NCBI GenBank assembly: GCA_950097015.1 | Contig: CATNEN010000003.1 | Span: 3,823,501 to 3,887,500 of the forward strand | Source: Macrostomum hystrix | Lineage: Eukaryota > Platyhelminthes > Macrostomidae | Direction: 5' to 3' | Length of the DNA: 64,000 nt | In this document: piece by piece, positions 21,090 to 31,448 of the stretch | Layout: each line of letters starts with the position of its first letter | Position numbering within the stretch: the first letter of the stretch is position 1 | Notes under the pieces: model-generated | What the model was told of the DNA's origin: nothing | Database searches by the model: none | The model's input: only the letters and a program-made list of their open reading frames with translations | Position numbers and translations under genes: made by a program

Positions 21090-24000
21090 ATGGATAAAAA
21101 TAACAGTCAAGAATATGGTGCCACAGGTAATCAAAGTCTAACTAGTGCTAGCGAAGAGCCAAATACTACGGCTGATGCTAGTGAGACTAGTTTCACTGGT
21201 GAAACAAGCACCGCTGATAGCAGCGGCAGCAACAGCAGCAGCAGCAGCGGCAACAATGCCAGCAGCGAAAGCAGCAGCACAAGTGACGCTACACAGAGCA
21301 AAAGCAGCAGCAGTGCTGCTATTAGTAGCTCTGACAATAGAAACACAGCTGATAGCGAAGGAACTATGGCAAATCAAACAGAGGTCGATAGCGAGATTCG
21401 ACCAGCTGCTATCATTGTCATTACAGGTGAGAACCTCCCACAATATGCGCAGTAAAATTACACGTAACAATTTCCGGCACACTTTCTCAAAACCTAGATG
21501 TCGTGAGTTCGATTCTCGGCATAGGGGGGGTATAATTTGTGTCTTTTTAGCAAGACACTTAATTTTCCGATGCTCCGGTACCATTGGATTACTAGGGGTT
21601 CGATTGGATTTATTATTTGTTTAATCTAGATTATCCCAACCTGGATCACAGATACCGCAACTAATAATAAAATATTAATTCCAGGAGGGCTGCAGCCAAT
21701 AGAACAACAATTGGTGATACTAGACCTACAGCCAGCGAGGAGGCAATTCTGCCCATTTCGCTGACTCCTGAGCACATACTCACACAGGTGTGTAACACCT
21801 GCCCTGACTTTCTCATCGTCAGGCAGTGAACACTGCCACTCGACAAGCCCCCAAGCCTTCTCTCCGCGGCTCCGCCCCATTTTTGCCGACGTGACTTATA
21901 ACTGAACTTAACGATAACCAATCTGCAATGCATCCAAGGTCCTGCTGGTCAGTCGCCGCGTGCCTCCAGCTGCCGCTGGGATCTGGACGCTGACGCCGAC
22001 GCTGACGCCACAGCATTCGAGGACGCGCAAAGCAACCGCTGGTTGAGCTCACAAGAGGAGGCCACAAACTCGGTCTCTGGGCCGCTAGACCCGGCCAGCT
22101 GTGAGAACTTTGCCACACCAGCTGCTGTATCCATGACAGCCGATGATGCAACTGTGGCTTTTGATCATCTGCCTGCAGTCGCTGCCGCCGCCGCAGCTGC
22201 TGATTTTGTCGATGCTGCGGCTAGGCGAACCCTAGGAATCAACGGCAGCAGCGAGTATGACGACGAGAATGATCAGACTGCCCTACCGCAGCAGCCGTCG
22301 GCTTCGCTGCTGCTGACTGCTGGAGTGCTGGAAGACACGGCGGTGCTGGAACTGCCAGCTTCAATGCCTTCAAGGTGCTTCTGCAATAACTTCCAGATCA
22401 CGACAATAAAGATCCCGCAGATCCCACAGAAAGATCCCGCAGATCCCACAGATCCCAAAGATCCTACAGATCCCACATATCCTCAAGTCCCACATATCCT
22501 CAGATCCCACATATCCTCAGATCCCATTAGTCCCACAGATCCCACAGATCCAACTGACCCCACAGATCCAACTGAACCCACAGATCCCACAGATCGTACA
22601 GATCCCAGAGTTCATAGATCCCTTAGATTCTCATATCCTAGAGGCCATCAGATCCTCGGACCCTCAAATATCAGTTTCTCAGATACCACATCCCACAAAC
22701 CCTTTAATCCTCAAATCACAGATCCTCAAATCTCATTCTCTGATAGCCAACCTCATTATATACATAAATTTCCCAGAAAACTCACTGATCTTAAGATGTA
22801 AACATAATATTTCTCCGTTCCTGATCCCTCTGGATGTGGGATCTGAGATCCTTGTGGATGCCTCTGAGCTCAGCTTATGAATAAATAACTTGTCAATCGT
22901 TTCGTCAAGTGCAAGCATTTATTCCGGATCTCCAATCAGGAGCTCCAACGATCACCAGGAAGTCACAATTGACGAGTCTCAAATACTCGACAATCAAAAC
23001 CAGAACCCGCCACTGCAGCAGCAGCAGCAGCAGCCTCGACTTCGCTCAACCCCGCCGAGAGGAGTCTACGGCGGTCCCGGTACCGCATTCCCGCCTATCC
23101 TTCTTCGTCGTCGCCTGGCCGCATTTCCAGTTGTGCTGCCCTACGGTGCCGCAGACGCCGCCGACGTCGCCGACGCTCCGGTCGACTGTCGAGTTGATCC
23201 GTTGGACAGCGAGACGGCAGCGAAGCTGGCTGATCGTCTAGTCGAATGGGAATCCGCAGATAGCGACGGTTGCTGCGGCGTCTGCCAACGCGGCGCGAAC
23301 AAGCCGAACTCCGGCGGCTTTCTGGGCTACCCGGTGTGCGGCTGCCCGCAGCTGCACGCACAATGCACTCTGGTCGGAGCCCTGCTAAACGCGCCAGATC
23401 AGCCGCGCTGCCTGGGCTGCGGCTGCCTTCAACAGCTGCACAGAACCGGCAGGGTCAAGCCGCTGCTCTATGCCGGATGCCGGGACAGCGGAGTCGGTCG
23501 CGGTCCTCTAGGAGAGGCTTGGTTCATCGTTGCCATGACGATTGGACTGTCAACATCGGCCGCTCTGTTAGCGGTGTCGGCTGCGCTGCTGCTGACTCTG
23601 GCTGAGCCGCTGACTCGAGGCCTGATGGCCGGAGCCGACCTGCCTCTGCTGGCTTGCCTGTTCAGCCTGCTGGCACTGGCTCTGCTGGCCTGCTTCCTGA
23701 TTGGCTGGCTGCTGGACAGGAACATTGGTGCAGTCTGGGAGCAGGTGTACAGCAGTAGACTGCAGGTGAGTAGGTTTGAATAACTATTGCAGGTGTCGGC
23801 AAACACAGGCCCTCCAAGCTCTCAAATCCGGTCCGTTGCCCCTTCTGACACAGTATTCTGACTACAGTATACATTTTTCATCTTTACCGTCTCATCTCTC
23901 CCCTGTCTCGTCTCTCCCGTGTCTTATCCCTCCCCTGTCTCATTTCTCACTTATCTTAATTGATTGATTGATTGATTTCACCTGTCCGATTGGGCCAGAT

Positions 24001-24869
24001 GTGCAGCCGACAGCACAGCCGCAGCTATTGCGCGGCGCATCTGAAGGCTGTGTACGGCTGTTCAGTCCATGGACTGGGGGGACGCCACACCCACCTTCAA
24101 TTATCCCAGCTGATGCTGGTACCCATTTAACAGCTGGGTGAACTAAAGCAATGCAGAGTTAAGTGTCTTGCTAAAGGACACAATTTGTTCCAGTGGAGTC
24201 GGGAATCGAACCCCCGAGCTTCAAGTTGTGAGTCCGACGCTCTAACAACAAGGCTACAACCTCCCCACCTATCTCATAATTCCACAGTCAATGCGGTCCG
24301 CTATAGTTATCATTTAAAAGAGCGAGATCATCAATTTCCTTAGAAAGAACGAAAATCGTCTACCTTTAGAGTGATTTTGAAGCAACACTTTCTTAAAAAA
24401 TGTTTTTAAACCATTGATTTGATAGAAAAACTAAATCAACTATTTCTTGGGAGCAGTCTTACTATCGTTGATTTGTTGGAAGAATTATAATTAATTTACG
24501 AGCGATTTTCTAGGAAACATTTCCTAGAAATGTCGCGTCGATTCAAACTCTGAATCATTGAAAAAAAACAATTGGTTTCTTAGAAACGAAACCTAGCTCG
24601 TATTTTAATTTCAATTTTATGCACGGAATGCCAATTAATCACTACGTAAATAGAATTTGTTAAGTCAATTTTGTTAAAAAAATCTTCAGATTGCTTACAA
24701 ACTCGACCGCCTAACTGACGCCTGCGATCGCGTCCTTGCAGCCTCTCTCATGGCATGCACTTTTCTAGACTACCGCCCTGTCGGCTATCCGTTTCCAAAG
24801 CGGGGCAGCGCCTTTGTGAGCTACTTCTGCCTGAGACAACCGCCTCATTCGGGTGTCTCCAGGGTGTGA
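21090..24869 (+). CDS. MARCH-like RING-CH transmembrane protein
   Basis: Four exons, 21090-21426, 21939-22374, 22910-23765 and 24690-24869, join in phase to 602 residues. The first third is Ser-rich, then acidic and Ala-rich, and looks disordered. A Cys/His cluster at residues 380-428 runs CxxC, CxC, HxxC, CxxC (C380, C383, C401, C403, H407, C410, C425, C428), the C4HC3 order of RING-CH fingers. Two hydrophobic segments follow at about 461-486 and 500-525, and then a short cytosolic tail. RING finger plus two membrane spans is the plan of MARCHF4/9/11-type ubiquitin ligases, which ubiquitinate membrane proteins for sorting. The gap between CxC and His is only three residues, shorter than the usual about seven, so ligase activity is uncertain. 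The exon 2 donor GTGCTT is weak and exon 3 has an alternative acceptor six bases later. Confidence 0.65.
21440..21640 (+). mobile_element. Decayed SINE family A copy in intron 1 of the MARCH-like gene
   Basis: GTGAGTTCGATTCTCGGC resembles the SINE B box. It is followed by TGTGTC, TTTTTAGCAAGACACTTAA and GGTACC, the same order as the intact SINEs. The 3' body with the palindrome is missing. Confidence 0.45.
21719..21893 (+). mobile_element. Dispersed repeat family B, copy 3
   Basis: Blocks GCCAGCGAGGAGGCAATTCT, CCATTTCGCTGACTCCT, CACACAGGTGTGTA, CCTGACTTTCTCATCGTCAG and CAAGCCTTCTCTCCGCGGC follow one another as at 8.55 kb. It ends shortly before exon 2 of the MARCH-like gene. Confidence 0.6.
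22375..22909. repeat. 9-bp minisatellite in intron 2 of the MARCH-like gene
   Basis: The word AGATCCCAC repeats, perfectly and with CATATCCTC or AACTGACCC variants, between about 22410 and 22630. A looser continuation runs to about 22860. The Asp-Pro-Thr-rich open frame that runs past exon 2 is this array translated. Confidence 0.8.
23794..24320 (+). mobile_element. hAT-like miniature element copy interrupted by a SINE
   Basis: The left end CAGGTGTCGGCAAAC is followed by GGCCCTCCAAGCTC and AAATCCGGTCCGTTGCCCC, then about five units of the TCTCATCTCTCCCGTG array. A SINE (23957-24265) interrupts it. On the far side ATTCCACAGTCAATGCGGTC resumes the element's right part, as in the 31.35-kb end of the large copy. 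The right terminal repeat is missing. The element lies in intron 3 of the MARCH-like gene. Confidence 0.75.
23957..24265 (-). mobile_element. tRNA-derived SINE family A, copy 2, complete
   Basis: On the minus strand it reads from the head GTTGTAGCCTTGTTGTTAGA, with GGACTCACAACTTGAAG and the B box GGGTTCGATTCCCGACTC, through the shared body and the palindrome CAGTCCATGGACTG (24063-24076) to a short ATCA-type tail. It is flanked by CACTTATCT (23948-23956) and CACCTATCT (24266-24274), a 9-base target duplication with one mismatch. Confidence 0.85.
24320..24689. other. Remainder of MARCH-like intron 3 with TTTCTTAGAAA words
   Basis: AT-rich sequence with isolated TTTCTTAGAAA-like words near 24530 and 24573, similar to the core of the arrays in the VWA3A-like introns, but not arrayed here. 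Nothing else is recognisable. Confidence 0.5.
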
Positions 24870-25238
24870 AACTGAATTATCGCAGCAAAACTTCGCCATC
24901 AATAATTAATTAGTGTCAGCTTTTTCTGAGTAGTCAATCGGTTTCAATCTAGTTTTCTAATTTTATTCCCGATATTTTTGTCTAACCAAATTGTACTAAA
25001 TTTTACGTTCAACGTATTGAACTAATATACTGCTTTAGATTTTCCTGTTGTTTTCGTCGTATGAGTTTTTGAATTTACTATATAAAAAGTTTGTGTTATC
25101 GACTGCTTTGATATATTTATTTTTTCTACCTTTAGACTACCTTTAGACTTTTAGACCTACGAATTTCTTACCGAGAGGTCGAAAGCTCGATTTCGTGGTA
25201 ATGGTACATTATATAGTATTTAACGCCGAAACATACTA
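24870..25238. other. AT-rich spacer and 3' region of the MARCH-like gene
   Basis: No gene or array. No AATAAA is visible in the first 350 bases past the stop codon, so the 3' end of the MARCH-like transcript is not defined. Confidence 0.5.
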
Positions 25239-25239
25239 T

Positions 25240-25813
25240 ATAATTTCATTGTATATATAGCATACCAGTAGCCAATTATAATAATTTATTTGAGTTAAGC
25301 CTACTAGATCGGCCATTACTTATCGATGCATTGACCAGTTCGGACGAAGGTTTTACGACTGGAGACAACCTTCCTGAATTACCTGAACTAACAGCTGGTT
25401 TCGATGACGTTGATTTAGATGCCGTTGAATTGTCGTCTCTTCCTCGAAGCTCGAGAGAACAAATGAACAAATTAATATCGTGTCTGGAGAAGACTTCGTT
25501 ATCTCAAATCGGATGTTGCGTGTTAAGGTACGCGAATTTCATAATTCAGGTGGAACAACTAAGCAGTTTCTACCGATCGAGGAAGCAGATCTGGAAAAAG
25601 TCAAGGCATACTTTGATAGAACCACAGCCGAATGTGTCCATGACAGTCAGCAGGGCTCTAAAGCGGAAGGGCGAAGCGGAGACTGCGATCTCTACACTAA
25701 CGAGTGTGTCAGCTGATGCTACACATGGACAGAAGGATAGTATGTTCGATAGGACACCGAGCATGTTTGCCGGTTGCTCATTCCAGCACTGCACTATTAA
25801 CTTTACGAAGTGA
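25240..25813 (+). CDS. Unrecognised ORF, probably one exon of an unknown gene
   Basis: A frame open from just after a stop near 25238 to a TGA at 25811-25813 encodes an acidic N-terminal part (SSDEGFTTGDNLPELPEL), a middle EQMNKLISCLEKTSL segment, a basic stretch SRKQIWKKSR, and a C-terminal MFAGCSFQHCTINF. There is no ATG upstream in frame, so a spliced 5' exon would be needed; the protein from 25331 would be about 160 residues. A second plus-strand frame is open over 25430-25716. Composition is more coding-like than the flanks. I do not recognise the family. Confidence 0.35.
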
Positions 25814-25816
25814 TGC

Positions 25817-26511
25817 TCTAATTGTCATCCTTAGGATTGCAATATGGCTAGACACTTTGTTTTATAGTTCATTATCATGTTTTCAAGTTGTCTCGCTATA
25901 AATTAGTTATAATAGATATAACACAGCATATGAAAAACTGGTCTATGGTTAAAATGTTTTTTCAGCGCTAAGGAATGACAAAATAGTGCGTGTCATTATA
26001 ATACACTTGCGTATATGTACAATGGAGTCTATGGCAAAAAAACGTTTTTTTTCATTGCCAGTAAAAATATGTTGCTTTGGTGCTACTTGCAGTAGTTTTT
26101 CACGGATTATCTTCTAGTAACTTATTTCATTATTTTATTTCAACAGGCCTAGTGTCATTAGCGGGGTTAGAAAAGAGTATGAAAGAAATGCTGCGTTTTT
26201 TCACAATTTGTGGAGTCACAGCTATCGTATTTTCTCTTATTTCGAGTTCTAAGTCTAGAAATTTTAGAAGAAAACATTTAACGAATAACCATAAAATTGC
26301 TAATGACAATTACAGTGCAAAAATAATACATATAGCTATAAAAAGACAAATAGAGTTAGCATTGTTAATAGGAGAAAAATAATTTGGGATATGTTTGACA
26401 CAATCTAACCGGAAGAAAACGAAATCAAAAATGTTAATAAAACAAAACCAAATCGACGAGATTTTTAATATTTCAAAATATGGTTAAACATTTCAAAATA
26501 TCCTCAAGACT
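25817..26511. other. Intergenic, no supported gene
   Basis: AT-rich. An open frame of 101 codons at 26077-26382 starts with a non-ATG codon and has no recognisable features; I do not call it a gene. Confidence 0.5.
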
Positions 26512-26680
26512 AAATCCACTCCACTCTGCTTCGCTTCAGTTCACCCAGCTATTAGCTGGTGTAATTTGGGGTGGGTGTGGCGCCCCTCCCCCAGTCCATG
26601 GACTGAACAGCCGTACGCGACCTTAACGGCTGTTCTGTCTGGCATTTATACTTCGATACTTCTGGGATTAAAAAAATGAA
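26512..26680 (+). mobile_element. SINE family A, 5'-truncated copy 3 next to the NRAMP 3' end
   Basis: It starts within the body at CAGTTCACCCAGCTATTAGC, carries GGTGGGTGTGGCGCCCC, the palindrome CAGTCCATGGACTG (26592-26605) and ACAGCCGTACGCG, and ends in GGGATTAAAAAAATG. It ends only about 29 bases past the NRAMP stop codon, on the opposite strand. Confidence 0.75.
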
Positions 26681-26708
26681 TCATCCCTACAGTTCAAAAC
26701 AAAAAAAC

Positions 26709-29700
26709 TCAGTCATTTTTGACAACGGCAGCTCCGGCTGCCTCGCCGCCTGGCTCTCCCTCGATTTCATCTCCGTCGCAGTCAGCAAACAGGCCAGTCG
26801 AGTCGCCGTCGGTGGCGAAGCCGAATCTCTGTCCCGACGAGCCAAACAGCAGCGCTGTGAAGCCCAGCTCCACCAAGCACCACCACACCAGAAACAGGAT
26901 GAACAGCAGGTAGAGTGCTATGGCTAGTGACACTGGCAGGAAGATGTACCACAGCTTTGGCAAGGAGCTCAGACTCAGCTGAACAAAGTACAGATTGATG
27001 CAGATAACAGCAACAGCCAGCGCGGCTGTCACAATGGAATTGGCGGGTCCGTTGACGAATGTCCGACCCATGACGCGTTTAGATGCAGTGAATGTCAGGA
27101 TGGGAATGAGAGCGAATGGCAGCTGAAGGGACATCAGCACATTCAGCAGATCGTTCAGGCTGGTGAGCTGGTCTCGTCCGGCGAACACCGCCAGTAGTAC
27201 AGTCGGCAAAATGGCGATGGTTCGCGTGAGCAGTACTCGCTGATATTTCTTCCATTTCAGGCTAAGAAAGCCTTCCATGACGAACTGCCCGGCGTAGGTG
27301 CCTGAAAATTGATTGATTTGGAATCCTTAACAGAAAATAGGGAAGAATTACTAAGACTATCAATCAAAAAGCTGTCAATCACTGACCTGTCATGGTGGAT
27401 GACTGTCCTGCAGCCAGAATGCCCAGGGCCCAGATGTACATACAGGCGATGCCGAATTCGCAGCCCAGGAACACGCCGCCCCTGAAGATGTCCATGTCTC
27501 CGTTGCTGTTGTTGAAGACGTCAGCGTGCGGGTTTCCAACGGCAACGCATTTGTTATAAACTGTCTGCGGGTCTTGGTTTGAGTAGCCTTCGGCGAAGAC
27601 GGACACGACAAACATGTTGATGAGGAAGGAGACAAACAGAGCGATGCCAGCCTCCAGAAAAAAATAGAAGTTCGCCTCGCGAACTGCCCGCTTGGAGCGT
27701 CGGTTGACATTTCGCGAGCGAACGAGTGCGGAGTGCAGATAGATGTTGTGCGGCATGATGACGGCGCCGATGATACCGACCGCCTGTCGCGAATGTCACG
27801 GTGGCATGATTTGAAATAGTTTGACTAAATCTGCAGACATATTTACTAAGATTCGCGGGTTGCAGCCTTCAGATTCTTCCAGTAGGCAGCCACCCCTTGG
27901 TACTGTGACCTTCAGATTCTTCCAGTAGGCAGCCACCCCTTGGTACTGTGACCTTCAGATTCTTCCAGTAGGCAGCCACCCCTTGGTACTGTGACCTTCA
28001 GATTCTTCCAGTAGGCAGCAACCCCTTGGTACTGTGACCTTCAGATTCTTCCAGTAGGCAGCAACCCCTTGGTACTGTGACCTTCAGATTCTTCCAGTAG
28101 GCAGCAACCCCTTGGTACTGTGACCTTCAGATTCTTCCAGTAGGCAGCCACCCCTTGGTACTGTGACCTTCAGATTCTTCCAGTAGGCAGCCACCCCTTG
28201 GTACTGTGACCTTCAGATTCTTCCAGTAGGCAGCCACCCCTTGGTACTGACCTTCAGATTCTTCCAGTAGGCAGCCACCCCTTGGTACTGACCTTCAGAT
28301 CCTTCCAGTAGGCAGCCACCCCTTGGTACTGTGACCTTCAGATTCTTCCAGTAGGCAGCCACCCCTTGGTACTGTGACCTTCAGATTCTTCCAGTAGGCA
28401 GCCACCCCTTGGTACTGTGACCTTCAGATTCTTCCAGTAGGCAGCCGCCCCTTGGTACTGACCTTCAGATTCTTCCAGTAGGCAGCCACCCCTTGGTACT
28501 GACCTTCAGATTCTTCCAGTAGGCAGCCACCCCTTGGTACTGACCTTCAGATCCTTCCAGTAGGCAGCCACCCCTTGGTACTGTGACCTTCAGATCCTTC
28601 CAGTAGGCAGCCACCCCTTGGCACTGACCTTCAGATCCTTCCAGTAGGCAGCCACCCCTTGGTACTGACCTTCAGATGCTTCCAGTAGGCAGCCACCCCT
28701 TGGCACTGACCTACATATCCACGCAGAGGGTCCTAACATCCTACACAAGCCTTCAGACCTACACAATCCCCAGTTTGCGCACCTGTTCAAGCTGCGGACT
28801 GCCACAGCCGCTGCACCAGGGCACAAACATGCCAGTGAGCACCTGGCCTTGGTCCGGTCGCACTGTCACGTACTGGTAGCCGAATGTCACCGCCATGACG
28901 GTGATGAGGGCGCCAAAGAAGGCCTCCAGTTTACGAAGGCCGCATTCTTCGATTAGCAGGAAGGTGAATGTGTCCACTATGGTGACTAGGACGCCGGCCC
29001 AGAGGGGAACAACACCGTTTGATAGGAGGTTTAGAGCGATTGCAGTGCCAATCACTTCCTGGGAATTATAAGGAAATTAGTGATTTATAATCTGGCATGG
29101 ATTTTAATGACCTTCCCTTTTAGGACAATATCCCCTTCCGATGATTTCTGCCCTTTAATCTTTCCTTTTTCGATAATCTCTCCTTCTCCTATTTGGATTT
29201 TCTCTAATTCTCATGATCCTTATTAAGCTACCCAACCGAAGCTGCTCACCTGCATGTCGGAGCCGATGATGGCAATCTCAATCATGAGCCAGAGCAGCAG
29301 CCGGGGCACCCGCGGATACAGCTGCGCGCAAACCTCAGCCAGGTGCTGCCCGCTGACAACGCCAAGGCGAGCTGCCAGACGTTGCATCAACAAGCCAAGA
29401 ATGTGAGCCAGCAGCAGCAGCCAGAGCAGCTTGAAGCCGGCTAGACTGCCGCTCTGCAGGTCGGACTCGACATTGCCCGGATCCAAATAGGCGATGCTCA
29501 TCAGGAAGCCCGGCCCGGTGAAGGCCCAGAGCTTGCGGAATGAGAAACCGGTGCCAAAACAGGCGCTGGGATCCGTTTCCTCGTCAGGAATCGGGATCTT
29601 CTCGTCGAAGTAGGTCTCGACAGCGTCAGCAGCCGCCGATGATTGAGTCGGGTCTTGGTTGGCCCGCTGCGGATCATTTTGAATGCTTGGCGACTCGTTG

Positions 29701-29714
29701 ATGTCCTGGGTCAT
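26709..29714 (-). CDS. NRAMP/SLC11 divalent metal-proton symporter
   Basis: Exons 29714-29250, 29058-28783, 27783-27387 and 27301-26709 join in phase to 576 residues. The signature DPGN (residues 78-81, in [11 protein letters not shown]) and MPH (257-259, in [16 protein letters not shown]) supply the metal-binding Asp/Asn and Met/His of TM1 and TM6. The consensus transport motif is seen as [19 protein letters not shown]. These and the about 11 hydrophobic segments identify a proton-coupled Fe/Mn transporter of the DMT1/NRAMP type. Length is close to the animal average. The N-terminal 50 residues are acidic and the C-terminal tail is Gly/Ala/Glu-rich. A good acceptor 24 bases before the ATG suggests an upstream non-coding exon, which would place the hAT-like element (29849-31440) in a 5' UTR intron. 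The exon 2 donor GTGCGC is weak; the join is supported by protein continuity (SPQLEQ to AVGIIGAV). Confidence 0.95.
27784..28782. repeat. 43/41-bp minisatellite in NRAMP intron 2
   Basis: About 20 copies of a unit containing CTTCAGATTCTTCCAGTAGG, CAGCCACCCCTTGG and TACTGTGAC run from about 27865 to 28712. Most have 43 bases; some lack two bases (TACTGAC) and have 41. The 41-base form is concentrated in the second half, together with a GATCCTTCC variant, so it arose once and spread locally. Confidence 0.95.
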
Positions 29715-29848
29715 CCCGATGGCTTCAGTGGAGGTCGACTGTAAACGACGTGTTTTTGTTAAGTTGTAAAATCGAAATCGAAAAATCGAAAGTTGTAGAA
29801 ATGAAAATCGAAATGTAAAATTCATTTCATATGTATGAATTCATTTTA

Positions 29849-31440
29849 TAGGGGTCGGCAAACTCGGGCCCGCGGGCCAGATGCGGCCCTCGAAGCTCCT
29901 AAATCCGGCCAGTTGCCCCTTCCGACCCTACAGTATCCTGTCTTATCTTTTCCGTGTCCCATTTCTCCCGTGTCTCAACTCTCCCGTGTCTCATCTCTCC
30001 CGTGTCTTATCCCTGTCTTATCTCTCCCGTATCTCATCTCTCTCGTGTCTCAACTCTCCCATGTCTCACTCTCCCGTGTCTCAACTCTCCCGTGTCTCAT
30101 CTCTCCCGTGTCTCATCTCTCCCGTGTCTCAGCTCTCCCGTGTCTCATCTCTCCCGTGTCTCATCTCTCCCGTGTCTCATCTCTCCCGTGTCTCATCTCT
30201 CCCGTGTCTCATCTCTCCCGTGTCTCATCTCTCCTGCGTCTCAACTCTCCCGTGTCTCATCTCTCCCGTGTCTCATCTCTCCTGCGTCTCAACTCTCCCG
30301 TGTCTCATCTCTCCCGTGTCTCATCTCTCCCGTGTCTCATCTCTCCCGTGTCTCAACTCTCCCGTGTCTCATCTCTCCCGTGTCTCATCTCTCCCGTGTC
30401 TCATCTCTCCCGTGTCTCATCTCTCTCGTGTCTCAACTCTCCCGTGTCTCATCTCTCTCGTGTCTCATCTCTCCCGTGTCTCATCTCTCTCGTGTCTCAA
30501 CTCTCCCGTGTCTCATCTCTCTCGTGTCTCAACTCTCCCGTGTCTCATCTCTCTCGTGTCTCAACTCTCCCGTGTCTCATCTCTCCCGTGTCTCATCTCT
30601 CCCATGTCTCAACTCTCCCGTGTCTCAACTCTCCCGTGTCTCATCTCTCCCCTGTCTGAACTCTCCCGCGTCTCATCTCTCCCATGTCTCATCTCTCCTA
30701 TGTCTCAACTCTCCCGTGTCTCAACTCTCCCGTGTCTCATCTCTCCCGTGTCTTATCCCTGTCTTATCTCTCCCGTGTCTCATCTCTCCCGTGTCTCATC
30801 TCTCCCGTGTCTCAACTCTCCCGTGCCTGAACTCTCCCATGTCTCAACTCTCCCGTGCCTGAACTCTCCCATGTCTCAACTCTCCCGTGTCTCATCTCTC
30901 CCGTGTCTCATCTCTCCCGTGTCTCATCTCTCCCGTGTCTCATCTCTCCCGTGTCTCAACTCTCCCGTGCCTGAACTCTCCCGTGTCTCATCTCTCCCGT
31001 GTCTCATCTCTCCCGTGTCTCATCTCTCCCGTGTCTCATCTCTCCCGTGTCTCATCTCTCCCGTGTCTCATCTCTCCCGTGTCTCATCTCTCCCGTGTCT
31101 CATCTCTCCCGTGTCTCATCTCTCCCGTGTCTCATCTCTCCCGTGTCTCAACTCTCCCGTGCCTGAACTCACCGATGTCTCAACTCTCCCGTGTCTCATC
31201 TCTCCCGTGTCTCAACTCTCCCGTGCCTGAACTCACCGATGTCTCATCTCTCCCGTGTCTCAACTCTCCCGTGCCTGAACTCACCGATGTCTCAACTCTC
31301 CCGTGTCTCATCTCTCCCGTGCCTGAACTCTTCTCTGCCTTATCTCTCGCCAATCTCGTTTTCTACAGTCAATGCGGCCCGCTGTCGTCTTTTAGATTTT
31401 CTCTTTGGCCCGCCAGCTAATAAGTTTGCCGACTCCTGAG
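29849..31440 (+). mobile_element. hAT-like miniature element filled with 16-bp minisatellite, largest copy
   Basis: Left end TAGGGGTCGGCAAACT (29849-29864) and right end, read inverted, CAGGAGTCGGCAAACT (31438-31423) are 14/16 identical inverted repeats of hAT type. Inside, both ends carry subterminal GGGCC-rich blocks. The rest, about 29940-31340, is some 85 copies of TCTCATCTCTCCCGTG with CTCAACTC and GCCTGAACTC variants. TCATTTTA (29841-29848) and TCCTTTTA (31441-31448) may be an 8-bp target duplication with one mismatch. It has no transposase gene, so it would depend on an autonomous element. It lies 135 bases upstream of the NRAMP start codon. Long Ser/Pro/Cys-rich open frames here are array artefacts. 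Confidence 0.85.
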
Positions 31441-31448
31441 TCCTTTTA

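Noticed and set aside
23468-23806. Minus-strand frames opposite the MARCH-like exon 3
   Set aside because: Shadows of the GC-rich coding exon; the plus frame has the zinc ligands, membrane spans and splice phases.
29835-31439. Plus-strand open frames of up to 449 codons rich in Ser, Pro, Cys and Val
   Set aside because: They are the 16-bp array of the hAT-like element in its three frames.
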